Source of the DNA: Diphasiastrum complanatum
Lineage: Eukaryota; Streptophyta; Lycopodiopsida; Lycopodiales; Lycopodiaceae
Reading direction: 5' to 3'
Length of the DNA stretch: 64,000 bases
NCBI GenBank assembly: GCA_029204225.1
Contig: CM055093.1
Location: 3,460,974 to 3,524,973, forward strand
The first letter of the stretch is position 1; each line of letters opens with the position of its first letter. Below the pieces are notes generated by a model. The model saw only the letters and a list, made by a program, of their open reading frames with translations, was not told the origin of the DNA and did no database searches. This document shows positions 12,649 through 24,300 of this stretch, in pieces. The position numbers and the translations under genes are program-made.

Positions 12649-13929
12649 TAGGTTTCCACTAACTAGTTTAGCTGCATTTTAGCTATTTTCTTGCTTTTTA
12701 GAGTAGTTTTAGGTATATTTTTGGGTGTTTAGAGTTAGTTTTCTGTATTTTTTTGTGTTTGGACTGTTCACATCTAGCGGAGGAGGTGTGAGAGGGTAGA
12801 GGAGGCCCTGAACAGCCTCTAAGGTCTTGAAACCCAAAGCAACCAGCCAAAAAATCCAAAAAACACACCAATTTGCATTTTTGGAGGGAAAAAGAGCCTA
12901 AAATCTCATCAGATTTTAATATCTCTAGAACCAGTGTGAATTAACCCTTGCATGACTGGCAACAGCTCCAGGGTACTTTCCCAAACCTGCATAGAAGCCT
13001 GCGAGTGTTAGTTCCAAGCAGATTGTAAAAATCAGAGAGAAATCATAAAAAAATTCAAAAAACCCTTGAAAAAATCCAAAAAAATTCAAATCTTCATAAA
13101 AACTCTTGCAGAGCCCTCTGAAGTTCCATCTCAGTGAGACTAGGACACAGAGAAGCTTGCGAGAGTTAGTTTGATGTCTAAGTGCATGTGCGAAAGTTCC
13201 CAATGAAAAAAAGCCGAGAAAGTACTAGTGAACCCTCGCAAACAGCAAAATTTTCAGTTCCAGTGGTCAAGAACTCTTGCAGAGGATTTTGAAGTTCCAT
13301 CTCAGTAAGACCAGGACACAGAAGAGCTTGCGAGAGTTAATTTGATTCCAGTGAGCAAAAAATTGGATTTAAATGCAAAAAAATCACTAAAAAGTGAAGA
13401 TCCAGCAAATCTTTCCAGTAAGAACTCTCACAAACCCTCTCAATCAATTTAAAATGATAATTTCCATCAGTGATAAAGCCTACAAGAGTCAGTTTTGAGA
13501 TTTGTGAAGATCAAGCCAAAAAAGTGGATTTGAACTCTCATAGATAGTGAAATTTTTACTTCTTGCGAGAGTTAACTCTCGCAGAGAATTCTATAGTGAG
13601 ATCTGACCCAGATCCAGCTACTGTGAGTCTTGCAAGAGTTACTTCCCAAGGATCTGAGAGATATCATGTTTTTTTTTATCTGCAAAAATAGCTATAGAAC
13701 CCTCGCACAATAGATCCCTCGCAGACCAGATTAGTGAAAAGATCTGCATCAGATCTAGCTATTGTCAAAATCTTAGGTCAATCAGTGCAAGGATAAAAAG
13801 TTATCAAGGAAAAACCATCGCAAAAGGCCTAAAATTCACTTCCAACCGATCAGATCGATCAGATCCTTGAGATCCAGACTGCATCCTACTATATAAGCAA
13901 GATCCAATCACTTTGGAATCCACCATCGG
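12649..13929 (+). other. G1 leader with alternating CTCGC/GCGAG motifs
   Basis: A 1.3-kb untranslated leader. It contains at least a dozen variants of aACTCTCGCAGA and of its complement tTGCGAGAGTTa between about 13000 and 13730, largely alternating in orientation. A longer block (aactcttgcagag, tctgaagttccatctcag, then gcttgcgagagtta) is duplicated at about 13097-13170 and 13268-13345. The motif pair is fused as the perfect 18-bp palindrome GCGAGAGTTAACTCTCGC at 13565-13582. The same organisation is kept in copy 2. No coding frame recognised. Confidence 0.7.
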
Positions 13930-15790
13930 ATGAATCTGAGATCAGGACAATCAATAGCACGAAAGATAGCAAATCAAGCACCACACCTTCCCAGATTAGC
14001 AATTGTGCAACAAGAGGCAAAACCGAAACCAGCACCAATGGATCCAATGGGCCAATCCATACATGTCGCTCCCTTGAAAGCAGTCTGGAGAGCACCACGG
14101 ATGAAAATACCAAAGTACAACGGATCATCCAATCTCATCCAATTCCTCCATATCTACGAGCAAACTTGTGAAATCTATGGCGAACGGACACCTGTGGAGA
14201 AGGTGATGTTGTTCCCCATGTCCTTATTGGCAGTGGCTCATGATTGGTTTTTCAACCTGTCAAAGGAAGAAAAATCTACCTGGGAAGCGGTTAAAGCGGC
14301 TCTCATTACGCGCTTTAAACCAAGAAATTTCCTGGAAGACCCATTCCTCCTGCTGAGCAAAGTCAAGATGGGAAAATGAAAAAGGGTCAGGGACTATATT
14401 GAGGGGGTCAAACACTTAAGATCCGAGTGCAGTGCAGCCCTAACTCCTGATCATGCGGTGATCATGTGGTTTCTAGCCGGACTACCACAAAGCATCAAAA
14501 GAGAACTGAAACGATGGGAGCAGTACGCTACTCTGCAAAAAGCTATGGAAGCTGCCATCAGGGAAGAGGATGAGAGATCTGACGACGAATATCCATCCAC
14601 CCCACCCCTATCCCTCGTTAGCATCATCATCCTCAAATGTGCTATATCCACAAAACTGTTGTTGGAGCAAATGATGAAATTACACAAACAGCAGATGGAG
14701 CAACTTACGATGTAGTTTGACCAAAAACTGAAAGCCTTACAGGGAGCTGTAGCAATAACGCCACATCAATCGGAACCAAACCAACTGCAGTATCCAAGGC
14801 GGGAGAATGTACGGAGTTCAGTGTGCACGCAAAACCATACAGCAAACGAGTTTCCAGTCCTAAAGCAAAATCTGAGATTGACACATAGATTCTACCATCT
14901 GTGCAATGCAACATCGCATGATACGGCATTTTTCCCGTTTAACCCCAGATTGTTCAACAGAAGAGAAGTCATTATCATACTTCTTATCCTTATCATCAAG
15001 GGGCACCCAACGCGGCACAAAGGTACGGTGCATCGAATCAACAACAGCGTATGGCCTTTCCTACACCACTAGGGCCAGCCAATCAACAAGTGGCCCATGT
15101 AAACCTGACAGCAGCGGAACCAGAGATGCAAATGCCACCTCAACCTAAGCAGCAGCAATGGTACAAACCAGATGAATCATTTATGGATCTTGCCATAAAT
15201 GAATATGTTGCGGCCTATGCAGCTCAAACTCAACGTCAAGGCGGAAGAAATTATGGCTCCTACGAACGCGACGAATGACACAGAATTGCGGAATGTCCCT
15301 ACAAGGGACATTATACATCCTTCTATCGAGAATGTGATTATGGGCATTGTTACAAGAATTGTCCATTTAAACCTGGAACCAGTGCACCTCTTAACTTCAT
15401 TGCAATACAAGCAACCAGTAGTTCCAGTAGGGATGTCATTGAAAGGATGACAATTCCACGCTCCCGTGTTAGCTGTTCTGCGAGCACAGAAGAGGAAGGA
15501 AGTGGCTCCCTCACCACCACCATTGATCACTGATGACCAACCCTCAACTTCCGTGCCATATCCGAATGTGAGGGAAGAAAGAAGGCAGTACCAGAAAATA
15601 AGACATTGGGTACAGAAAGCACAAGCGGAGGAACAAGAAAGAGACAATCTCACGAAACCTCCAGTTGTCATCGAACGGATACTGCAAGCGGGCTCACCAC
15701 TGCGCACTGATCAGAATGCTCGGTTGCACCAACATGAACCACCTTTTCACATGGTGGAGTCCGAGGAACCACGCACTGAACGGCTCACAC
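13930..15790 (+). pseudogene. G1 Gag, copy 1, broken
   Basis: Retrotransposon Gag (capsid/nucleocapsid). It starts MNLRSGQSIARK, with the Retrotrans_gag core (YNGSSNLIQFLHIYEQTC ... HDWFFNLSKEEKSTWEAV, ALITRFKP) in residues 60-145. In-frame stops at 14377 (TGA where copy 2 has CGA) and 14713 (TAG where the expected codon is CAG), plus a one-base loss near 14950, break it. The second zinc knuckle has lost a Cys (FFPF for FCPF), and TGA at 15278 hits the third knuckle (YERDE for YGCGE). It ends abruptly at the next G1 LTR, before the protease. Confidence 0.8.
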
Positions 15791-16602
15791 TGTTGGGGGT
15801 ATTTCCAACAAAGTGTAAATAAATAAAATCCTCCAATAAAATGTGTTGCAAGGGCATGGCATCCTGCGTGTATAAGCCCATGGCCCAATGAGCACGCAAT
15901 TGAAGTTGTAAATAAAATAAACTTGACTTGGGCCTTGTAATCAAAATAAAACTAGAGGCCCAATGTCATTTTTAAACTTAGAGATCACTTTTTAGAGTTG
16001 GGTCCAAATTGGGACTCACATGAATCTTGTGATTTCTAATGTACTTTTTGTGGACCCTTGGATCAAGCTGGGTCCAAGATGAATGGTTAGGATCATTATG
16101 AATATTAGCCAATAAGATTGAGGGGCAAGGGCCTTCCCCATTTTATAAAAAGGCACCATTTGTACACTATTTGCATGCTTAATGAGGAGGAGGAAACTCT
16201 ACCATTTTTGGGAAAAGAAGCATCCTCATTTGCTATTCACTACTTGTTATTGCTCCTGGTTGTGTTTTCTATTGCTTTCTATTTCCATGTTTTATTGTTT
16301 GCCATAGTGAATGTTTTTCCATTAGCAAGCATAAGGGGTATTTCAGCTAACCTCCACCCTCACTCTCTTTCTCTCTCTTTCTCTTCTCTTCTTCTCCATC
16401 TCTTCCCTTCAACCAAAACTATGATGAATGTTAGTGTAGAGGAGTAGAGTTAAAGAGGAGTAGTATAGTGGTGAGTAGAGTTAAGGGAGAAAGTAGGAAA
16501 TTAACTCAAAGTAGCATCTATGCATAGTTAGGCACCTATCTAGTGATCTAACCTATGTTGACAGGCGCAGGGGCTATACTACAAAAGATCCACGACAGTA
16601 CA
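15791..16602 (+). repeat. G1 Gypsy LTR 2
   Basis: TGTTGGGGGTATTTCC to GTACA, 812 bp, followed after one base by the PBS. It is colinear with LTR 1 and LTR 3, including the TATA box (ttttataaaaaggcacc near 16140) and the ctctctttctctc block. It interrupts the gag of copy 1, so it is the 5' LTR of a second G1 copy or the product of recombination with deletion. Confidence 0.9.
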
Positions 16603-16603
16603 G

Positions 16604-16621
16604 TGGCGCCGTTGCCGGGGA
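16604..16621 (+). other. Primer-binding site, G1 copy 2
   Basis: TGGCGCCGTTGCCGGGGA, the canonical tRNA-Asp-complementary PBS of Athila-type Gypsy elements, one base after the LTR end. Confidence 0.93.
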
Positions 16622-17833
16622 TAGGTTTTCACTAACTACTTTAGTTCCATTTTAGCTATTTTCTTGCTTTTTAGAGTAGTTTAGGTACATTTTTGGAGTT
16701 TAGAGTTAGTTTTCTCTATTTTTTTGTGTTTGGACTTCACATCTAGCGGAGGAAAACACACCAATCTGCATTTTGGAGAGAAAAAGAGCCAAAAAAACTC
16801 ATCAGATTTTTATATCTCCAGAATCAGTGGGAAATAACCCTTGGACTGGCAGCAGCTCCAAGGTACTGTCCCAGACTTGCATAGAAGCCTGCGAGAGTTA
16901 GTTCCATGCAGATTCTAAAAATCAGAGAAAAATCATAAAAAATTCAAAAATCCCTTGAAAAAATCCAAAAAAATTCAAATCTTCATAAGAACTCTTGCAG
17001 AGCTTTCTGAAGTTCCATATCAATGGGACCAGGACACAGAAGAGCTTGCGAGAGTTAGTTTGATGATTAAGTGACTGTGCGAGAGTTCCCAGTGAAAAAA
17101 AGACGGAAAAATACCAATGAACCCTCGCAAGCAGTGAAATTTTCAGTTCCAGTGGTCAAGAACTCTCGTAGAGGATTCTGAAGTTCCATATCAGTGAGAC
17201 CAGGACACAAAAGAGCTTGCGAGAGTTAGTTTGATTCTAGTGAGCAAAAAATTGGATTTAAGTGCAAAAAAAACACTAAAAAGTGAAGATCTAGCAAATT
17301 CTTCCAATAAGAATTCTCGCAGACCCCCTCAATCGATTCAGAATTTCAATTTACATCAATGATGAAACCTGTGAGAGTTAGTATGAAGATCTGGTGAAGA
17401 TCAAGCACAAAAAATTATTTTGAGCCCTCGCTGACAATGAAATTTTCACTTCTTGCGAGAGTTAACTCTCGCAGAGAATTCTATAGTGAGATCTGACCTA
17501 GATCCAGCTACTGTGAAGCTTGCGAGAGTTACTTCCCAGAGATCTGAAAGATATCAAATTATTTTTCTGCAAAACAACTAAAGAACCCTCACACAGCCAA
17601 CCCTCGCACAAGATAATCCTCGCAGACTAGATCAGTGGAAAGATCTACATCAGATCCAGCTACTGTCAAAATCTCATGTCAATCAGTGCAAGAAGTAAAA
17701 AGTTATCAAGAAAAAACCATCGCAAAAGGCCTAAAATTCATTCCGGCCGATCAGATCGATCAGATCCTTGAAGATCCAGAGAGCATCCTATTGTATAAGC
17801 AAGATCCAATCACTTTGGAACCCACCATTGGAT
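16622..17833 (+). other. G1 copy 2 leader with the same alternating motifs
   Basis: Colinear with 12649-13929. The duplicated block lies at about 16988-17065 and 17159-17235, and the perfect palindrome GCGAGAGTTAACTCTCGC is conserved at 17455-17472. A cluster of ccctcgcac / cctcgcaga words follows at 17585-17630. No gene. Confidence 0.7.
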
Positions 17834-19495
17834 GAATCTGAGATTGGGATGATCAATAGCACGAAGGATAGCAAATCAGGCACCACACCTTCCCAAATTA
17901 GTAGCTGTGCAACAAGAGGCAGAACCAAAACCAGTACCAATGGATCCAATGGGCCAACCCGTACCTGTTACACCCTTGCATGCAGTTCAGAGAGCACCAT
18001 GGATGGAGATACTAAAATACGATGGATCCTCAGATCCCATCTGATTCCTCCAGATCTACGAGCAAGCTTGTAAAATCTACGGCGAACGGACACCTGCAGA
18101 GAAGCTGATGCTATTCCCTATGTCTTTACTTGTAGTGGCTCAGGATTGGTTTTTCAACCTGTCAGAGGAAGAGAAATCCATCTGGGAAGCGGTTAAAGCG
18201 GCTCTCATTACGCGTTTTAAACCAAGAAAGTTCCTAGAAGACTCATTTTTCCTGCTAAGCAAAGTTAAGATGGGAAAACGAGAAAGGGTCCGGGACTATA
18301 TTGAACGGGTCAAACATCTACGATTTGAGTGCAGTGCAGCCATGACTCCCGATCATGCGGTGATCATGTGGTTCCTAGCCGGATTACCACGAAGCATCAA
18401 AAGAGAACCGAAAAGACGGGAGCAGTACGCTACTCTGCAAAAAGCTATGGAAGATGCCATTAGGAAAGAGGATGAGGGATCTGAAGACGAATATCCTTCC
18501 ACCCACACTCCTACTCCCTCGATCATATCATCATCATCAAACGCATCCGCTCTATGCACAGAACTGTTGTTGGAGCAAATGACAAAATTACACAACCATT
18601 AGATGGAGCAACTAACGGCACAGTTTGACCAAAAACTGAAGGCCTTACAAGGAACTGTAGCAGTAACTCCACATCAATCGGAACCAACCCAGCTACAGTA
18701 TCCTCAACGAGAAAATGTATGGTGTTCAATATGCACGCAAAACCATACAGCGAACGAGTGTCCAGTCCTAAAGCAAAATTTGAGACTGACACATAGATTC
18801 TGCCATCTGTGCAATGCAACATCGCACGATATGGCATTTTGCCCATTCAACATCAGGGTTGTTCAACAGAAGAGAAGTCCTTATCAGACTTCTTATTCTT
18901 ATCATCAAGGGGCATCTAACGCGGCACCAAGGTACAACGAACCCAATCAACCACAACGCATGGCCTTACCTGCTCCACCAGGGCCAGCCAATCAACAAGC
19001 GGCCCATATAAACCTGCAACAGCAGAACAAGAATTGCAAATGTCACCTCAACCTGAGTAGCAGCAGTAGTACGAACCAGAAGAACCATTTATGGATCGTG
19101 CCATAAATGAATATGTTCTGGCCTATGCAGCTCAAACTCAACGTCAAGGTGGAAGAAATTACGGCTGCTACGGGTGCGGCGAGGGACACAGAATTGCAGA
19201 ATGTCCCTACAAAGGACAATATACAATCTCTTGCCAGGATTGCGATTATGGACATTGTTTCAAGATTTGTCCATTTAAACCTAGAACCAGTGCACCTCTT
19301 AACCTCATTGTCATAGAGCAATCAGCAGTTCTAGCAGGGATGCCAACGAAAGGTCAACACGACTACGCTCCTGTGTTAGCTGTTACGCGAGCACATAAGA
19401 GGAAGGAAGTGGATCCCTCACCACCACCATCGGTCACTGACGACCAACCCTCAACATCAGCACCATATCCAAATGTGAGAGAAGAGAGAAGACAG
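17834..19495 (+). pseudogene. G1 Gag, copy 2, broken and split by Copia
   Basis: Same protein as copy 1. The start MNLRLG is followed at once by TGA where copy 1 has CAA. The capsid core (WFFNLSEEEKSIWEAV, ALITRFKPRKF) and the segment MTPDHAVIMWFLAGLP are readable. A TAG at 18600 replaces CAG. Four CCHC knuckles are visible: CSICTQNHTANEC, CHLCNATSHDMAFC, CYGCGEGHRIAEC and CQDCDYGHCFKIC, the last two after a frameshift near 19050. The frame runs into the young Copia at 19496 and resumes at 25932, where TAG replaces the CAG of copy 1. Confidence 0.82.
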
Positions 19496-20150
19496 TGTGA
19501 AAATTGTCAACATTTCCTAGCTAGTTTGAGGCCTAAATTGGCTAAAATTGTAAATAGTTTTGGTTCTGGAGTTTCACACGTGTGAACCAGGCCACAATGT
19601 TTTTATTTATTGTATTTTTTCAGTATGATGAAGTGTCAAACTTCATACCCTTCAAAATGAGACCATTTTGATGTATTTTGGTCATATAAGCCATTTTTAG
19701 CTATTTTTCCTATATAGGGAATATCTAGGGTCAAGTACCTTCTAGAGAGAGGAGAGAGAGTCATCTTCCTCATCCATAAATAGTAGGGAAGTCGTGGAGA
19801 ACAGGTTGGAGAAACCTTTTGTATGCTTCATTGAGATCAATAGATCATTGTCATTGTTTCTTCCTCCATTGAGAGCATTGTTGTGTGTATTGTCTTCAAG
19901 CTATTGTGTATGATCTTAGGTGCTTTCCAAAAGTGATAGGCTGATGTATTATGGACTGTATAATGCTATTTTGGGCCGCACTTGATGTTTATGGAAGTTT
20001 CCATTTGTGATAAATGCTTTTTGATCAAGTTCTTTGCATTCTAGGTAGCATAGAATGTGTTGCCAATTCCTAGCTTATGTAGTTTGGAGTGCAAGCATTC
20101 AAGCCAATGATCTTGGAGTTTAGATCCACTTAGGATCTGTATTTTTCACA
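19496..20150 (+). repeat. 5' LTR of the young Copia
   Basis: 655 bp, TG...CA. It contains a TATA-like cctatatagggaat near 19708, a palindromic tttcacacgtgtgaa at about 19573 and a GA-rich gagagaggagagagag block at about 19745. The leader-proximal end abuts the PBS. Confidence 0.96.
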
Positions 20151-20162
20151 TGGTATCAGAGC
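20151..20162 (+). other. Primer-binding site, young Copia
   Basis: TGGTATCAGAGC, complementary to the 3' end of initiator tRNA-Met, with no spacer after the LTR. Confidence 0.95.
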
Positions 20163-21322
20163 TGGTTGGCTTCTATTTACAGTAAGTATTCCATTTTTGG
20201 TGATATTTGGATGTTTGATCAAGTTCTAGCATGATTTTGCATTGCTTTGTTGATCAAATCTTACTAACCTTTGTTTTGTGAGTTGAACTTGTGGATCAAA
20301 AGCATATTTCAGGTCTATTGAAGATCAGAGGCTGAAAAGAAACTATTTTGGATCAGATCATAACACCTAATCATTTGTGATTGTGAGGCTTGTGCATATT
20401 CAATACTAACAATGTTCTTTTCAATCCTATTGTTGACAATCTCCATTCTTGGATGAACACTCTCCTTAAGTGGATGAAACTTCTCCTTAAGTGGATGACA
20501 AATGCTCTTTTGAGTGAGTTGTAATTCTCCTAAAGGCTGAGAAAAGCTCCCATTTGGATGAAAGATCCCCTTTTTTGGGTGAACATATTGTAAGCTCCAT
20601 TGCGAAGAGCATATTGTAAAGATTGTCATCAATTTTGGCATAAATTTTGGTGTACTTTGTTGAGCATGTAAGTAACTCTCCTTATGTAATTTGATTGGAG
20701 CTTTTGCTGGAAGGTGTTAACCATTATGCAAGTGTGTTTTCAGGTTCTTAACAGGTTGAGAAACATTCTCATGTGAAGTGATCTTAGATCTACATCTAAA
20801 CACCAAGATTTGACAAGATAGTGAAGCTAGTCTTGTGATTCACTAAGTGTGCTCATTCATTCACCTCTAAATCTTGTATTTATCACTTGCTGGAGTTTAT
20901 AAACTTTTAGAAGTGTGGTTTACATGTGGTTTTACAGGTTGAATCAATATCTTAGTGTGTTGATCATATGTTGATCAAGTTTGTTCATTACTAGGTAATC
21001 TTGGCATCCTAGTTTTGGGTATTTTCTAAGAATGCAAGTAACTCTTCACACCATAACTTGATTTGGTCACTTGCTGGAAAGTTTGAGAGCTTAAGCAAGA
21101 GTGTGTTCAGGTTGGTTTGATTTTGTAATCCATTCTTAGTGTGTGCAAAGTGTTGCATGTGTTTCAATCTTCCTTTCTATGCTTGGAAACCATCTAGGTT
21201 CAAGATAGAAGTGTTTTAGGGTCCTAAATCTTCATAGATCTCTTTATCTATCATTTGTTGAGAGAAAAGTGAGTGCTAAGTGCTTTAGGACAGAACCTAA
21301 AAGTTGAAGAAACATTAGAATC
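20163..21322 (+). other. Leader of the young Copia with internal repeats
   Basis: Untranslated leader of about 1160 bp. Two repeat sets are visible. One is 'ctccttaagtggatga' and variants at about 20460-20540. The other is a longer word set (aagtaactctcc, cttgctgga, caagtgtg, ttcaggttg) recurring at about 20668-20760, 20885-20945 and 21035-21120. Possible roles are packaging or regulation of translation; this is inference. Confidence 0.6.
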
Positions 21323-24300
21323 ATGGCTTCCAATGGTGGGATCATGCTAGAGTCTAGTGAAAGGTTGAGTTCATCAAACTACTCTACTTGGAAAGTGAGG
21401 ATGGAGTCCTTACTTGAGTTGAATGAACTCATGGACATAGTTGCAGAAATTGAAGAGAGACCTCTCACACTTCAAGAGCAACAAAGGTTTGATAAGAAGG
21501 CCAAAAGGGCTCTTCATATCATTAAAATGAATGTTACAAATGAACTTCTCAAGGAAGTTGGAAAGTGTCAAAGTGCAAGTGAGGCATGGAATGCCTTAAA
21601 GAAGCTCTTTGAATCAAAGTCCACATCTAGGGTATTGACCCTAAGGAGACAAATATTTTCTAGTAGGCAAAGAGAGGGTGAAAGTGCTCATGCATTTATC
21701 TTGAGAGTTAAGTCCCTAAGTGATGATTTAGTATGCATTGATGAGAACATAAAAGATGGTGAAATAGTCCAAGTTATGTTGAATGGTTTGCTAAATGAAC
21801 ATGCTAACCTTGTGCAAAGTTTTGCCATTCAAAGAGTCTTGCCAAGTGTGGTTGACTTGCAAGAAATCTTATTGGCTGAAGAACATAGGTTGCAATCAAA
21901 GCTTGATGGTGCATCCTTGCAAGGTGGAGGTGAAGAGGCTTTCTTCACAAAAGGCAAATTCAAGGGCAAAGGTAAAGGCAAAGGGAAATGGTCCAAAGGT
22001 GGTAACTTTGATCATGATGATCACTCTTCCTCTTCCTCTTCTACTAAGAACAATAAGTCAAAGTTCAAGTGCTTTTATTGTGGGATAAAAGGTCATTTTG
22101 CAAATGAATGTTATAAGAAGAAAAGAGAGCAAGGAGAGAGGCAAGGAAATCTTACAATAGATGAGGAAGAACATAACACATGTGAATCACTTGTTATGAC
22201 TTCAAGTTTGTTAGCCAACATAGATGATAATGATCCTTGGTGGATTGATAGTGGAGCCTCATCTCACATGACAAGACATAAGGAATACTTTACATCCTTA
22301 TTGTCTTATGAGGGAGAAGGTAACATCATCTACACTGCAAATGATGGTCAATGTGACATCAAAGGCATAGGCACTATTCCTATTTCCCTTTCAACAAATA
22401 GGAAAGCAAATCTTGAAAATGTTTTGTACATTCCTTCAATCACTAAGAATTTGCTTAGTGTAAGTCAAATGATTGACAAAGGACTTGATGTGGAGTTCAT
22501 TGGAGATGCATGTTTGATAAGTAAATGTGGATCCTTGATTGCTCAAGGTAGGAGGCATGGTAAACTTTTCAAGCTTGATGCATGTGTGATCTCTAATCAT
22601 GAAGGATGTATGGCTAGGGAGCAATTGACAAACCAAGAAGTTTGGCACAAGAGGTTGGGCCATCCCAACTTCAAATCTTTGGAGGTAATGGCAAAGAAAG
22701 AGCTTGTTCTTGGTCTCCCTAAAAGTCTTGTTGCAAACAATAGTGTTTGTGAACATTGTGCCTTGTCCAAATCTCATAGACTTGCTTATTCTAGATCTAC
22801 TTCTAGATCTAAAGAAGCTTTTCAACTTGTGCATTCTGATATTCATTCTTCTAGTACAACTAGCAATGGTGGGGCAAAGATGTATGCAACTTTCATTGAT
22901 GACTTTAGTAGGTATACTTGGATCTATCTTCTTAAAAGTAAGGATGAAGTGTTTGCTGCATTTGTCAAGTTCAAGAATGAAATGGAAAACCAATTCAATA
23001 CAAAGATCAAATGCTTAAGATCTGATAATGGAGGGGAATACACCTCAAATAGGTTCAAAGACTTTTGTATAGCACATGGGATTAAGAGGGAGATGTCTAG
23101 TCCTAGGACTCCACAACAGAATGGAGTGGCCGAGAGGAAGAATAGAACCCTTTGTGAATGTGCCAAGGCAATGAGACTACATGCTAATCTTGCTAGGTCT
23201 TTTTGGGGGGAAGCTTTAGCATGTGCTAACTATCTATGTAATAGATGGACAAGTGCTTCCTTGGATGGTAAAACTCCTCATGAGGTTCTTTATGGTAGAA
23301 GGCCGAGTGTCAAGCATTGTAGGATCTTTGGATGTACATGTTTTGTCAATATCACACTTGATGATAGAACTAAAGAAGATCCTTCATCAAAGAAGGGTGT
23401 GTTTGTTGGCTATAGTGAAGTAAGCAAGGCTTACAAAGTGTACATTCCTTCTACAAAGAAAGTTGTCATAAGTAGGGATGTCATCTTTCATGAAGAGAAT
23501 GTTTCCAATGTTGTTGATGTTGATGTTGATGTGCCTACTAATCATCATGATGTGCAAGATGTCTTGGATGAAGATGGAGATGCCACTCCAAAGCAAACTT
23601 CAAGGAAGACTCAAAGGCAAAGGGCTAAGCCATCAAGGCTAACCTATGATGAAAAAGGAAAGCAAGTGGTGGACAACTCTAACTTTGCTTTTCTTACCTC
23701 TTTTGATGAACCAACTTGTGTAGGTGAAGCAATTCAAAAGAAGGAATGGATCCAAGCCATGGATCATGAGCATCAAGCACTCATCAAAAGCAACACATGG
23801 AGGTTGGTAAAGCTTCCAAAGGACAAGAAGGCAATTGGTTGTAAGTGGATCTTCAAGATCAAGACAAATCAAGATGGATCAATCAACAAGTACAAGGCAA
23901 GGTTGGTGGCAAAGGGGTATGCTCAAGAATATGGTATTGACTATGATGAGACCTTTGCACCCGTGGCAAAGATGGTAACTATTCGAATCCTAATCTCTCT
24001 TGCAACTCTTTATGATTGGGATATGTGGCAAATGGATGTTACTAATGCCTTCTTGAATGGTGATCTTGAAGAAGATATTTACATGGAGCAACCCGAGGGC
24101 TATGTTTCACATGATGAGCCTAATCATGTGTGCTATCTCCAAAAGAGTTTGTATGGGCTAAAGCAAGCACCAAGGAGTTGGTATGCTAAGCTCAATTCCT
24201 TCTTACTTTCTCAAAACTTTGTTATGAGTGAGTATGATCATTCTCTCTACTTTAGATTGAATGAAAATGATATCACTTTACTTTTGATCTATGTTGATGA

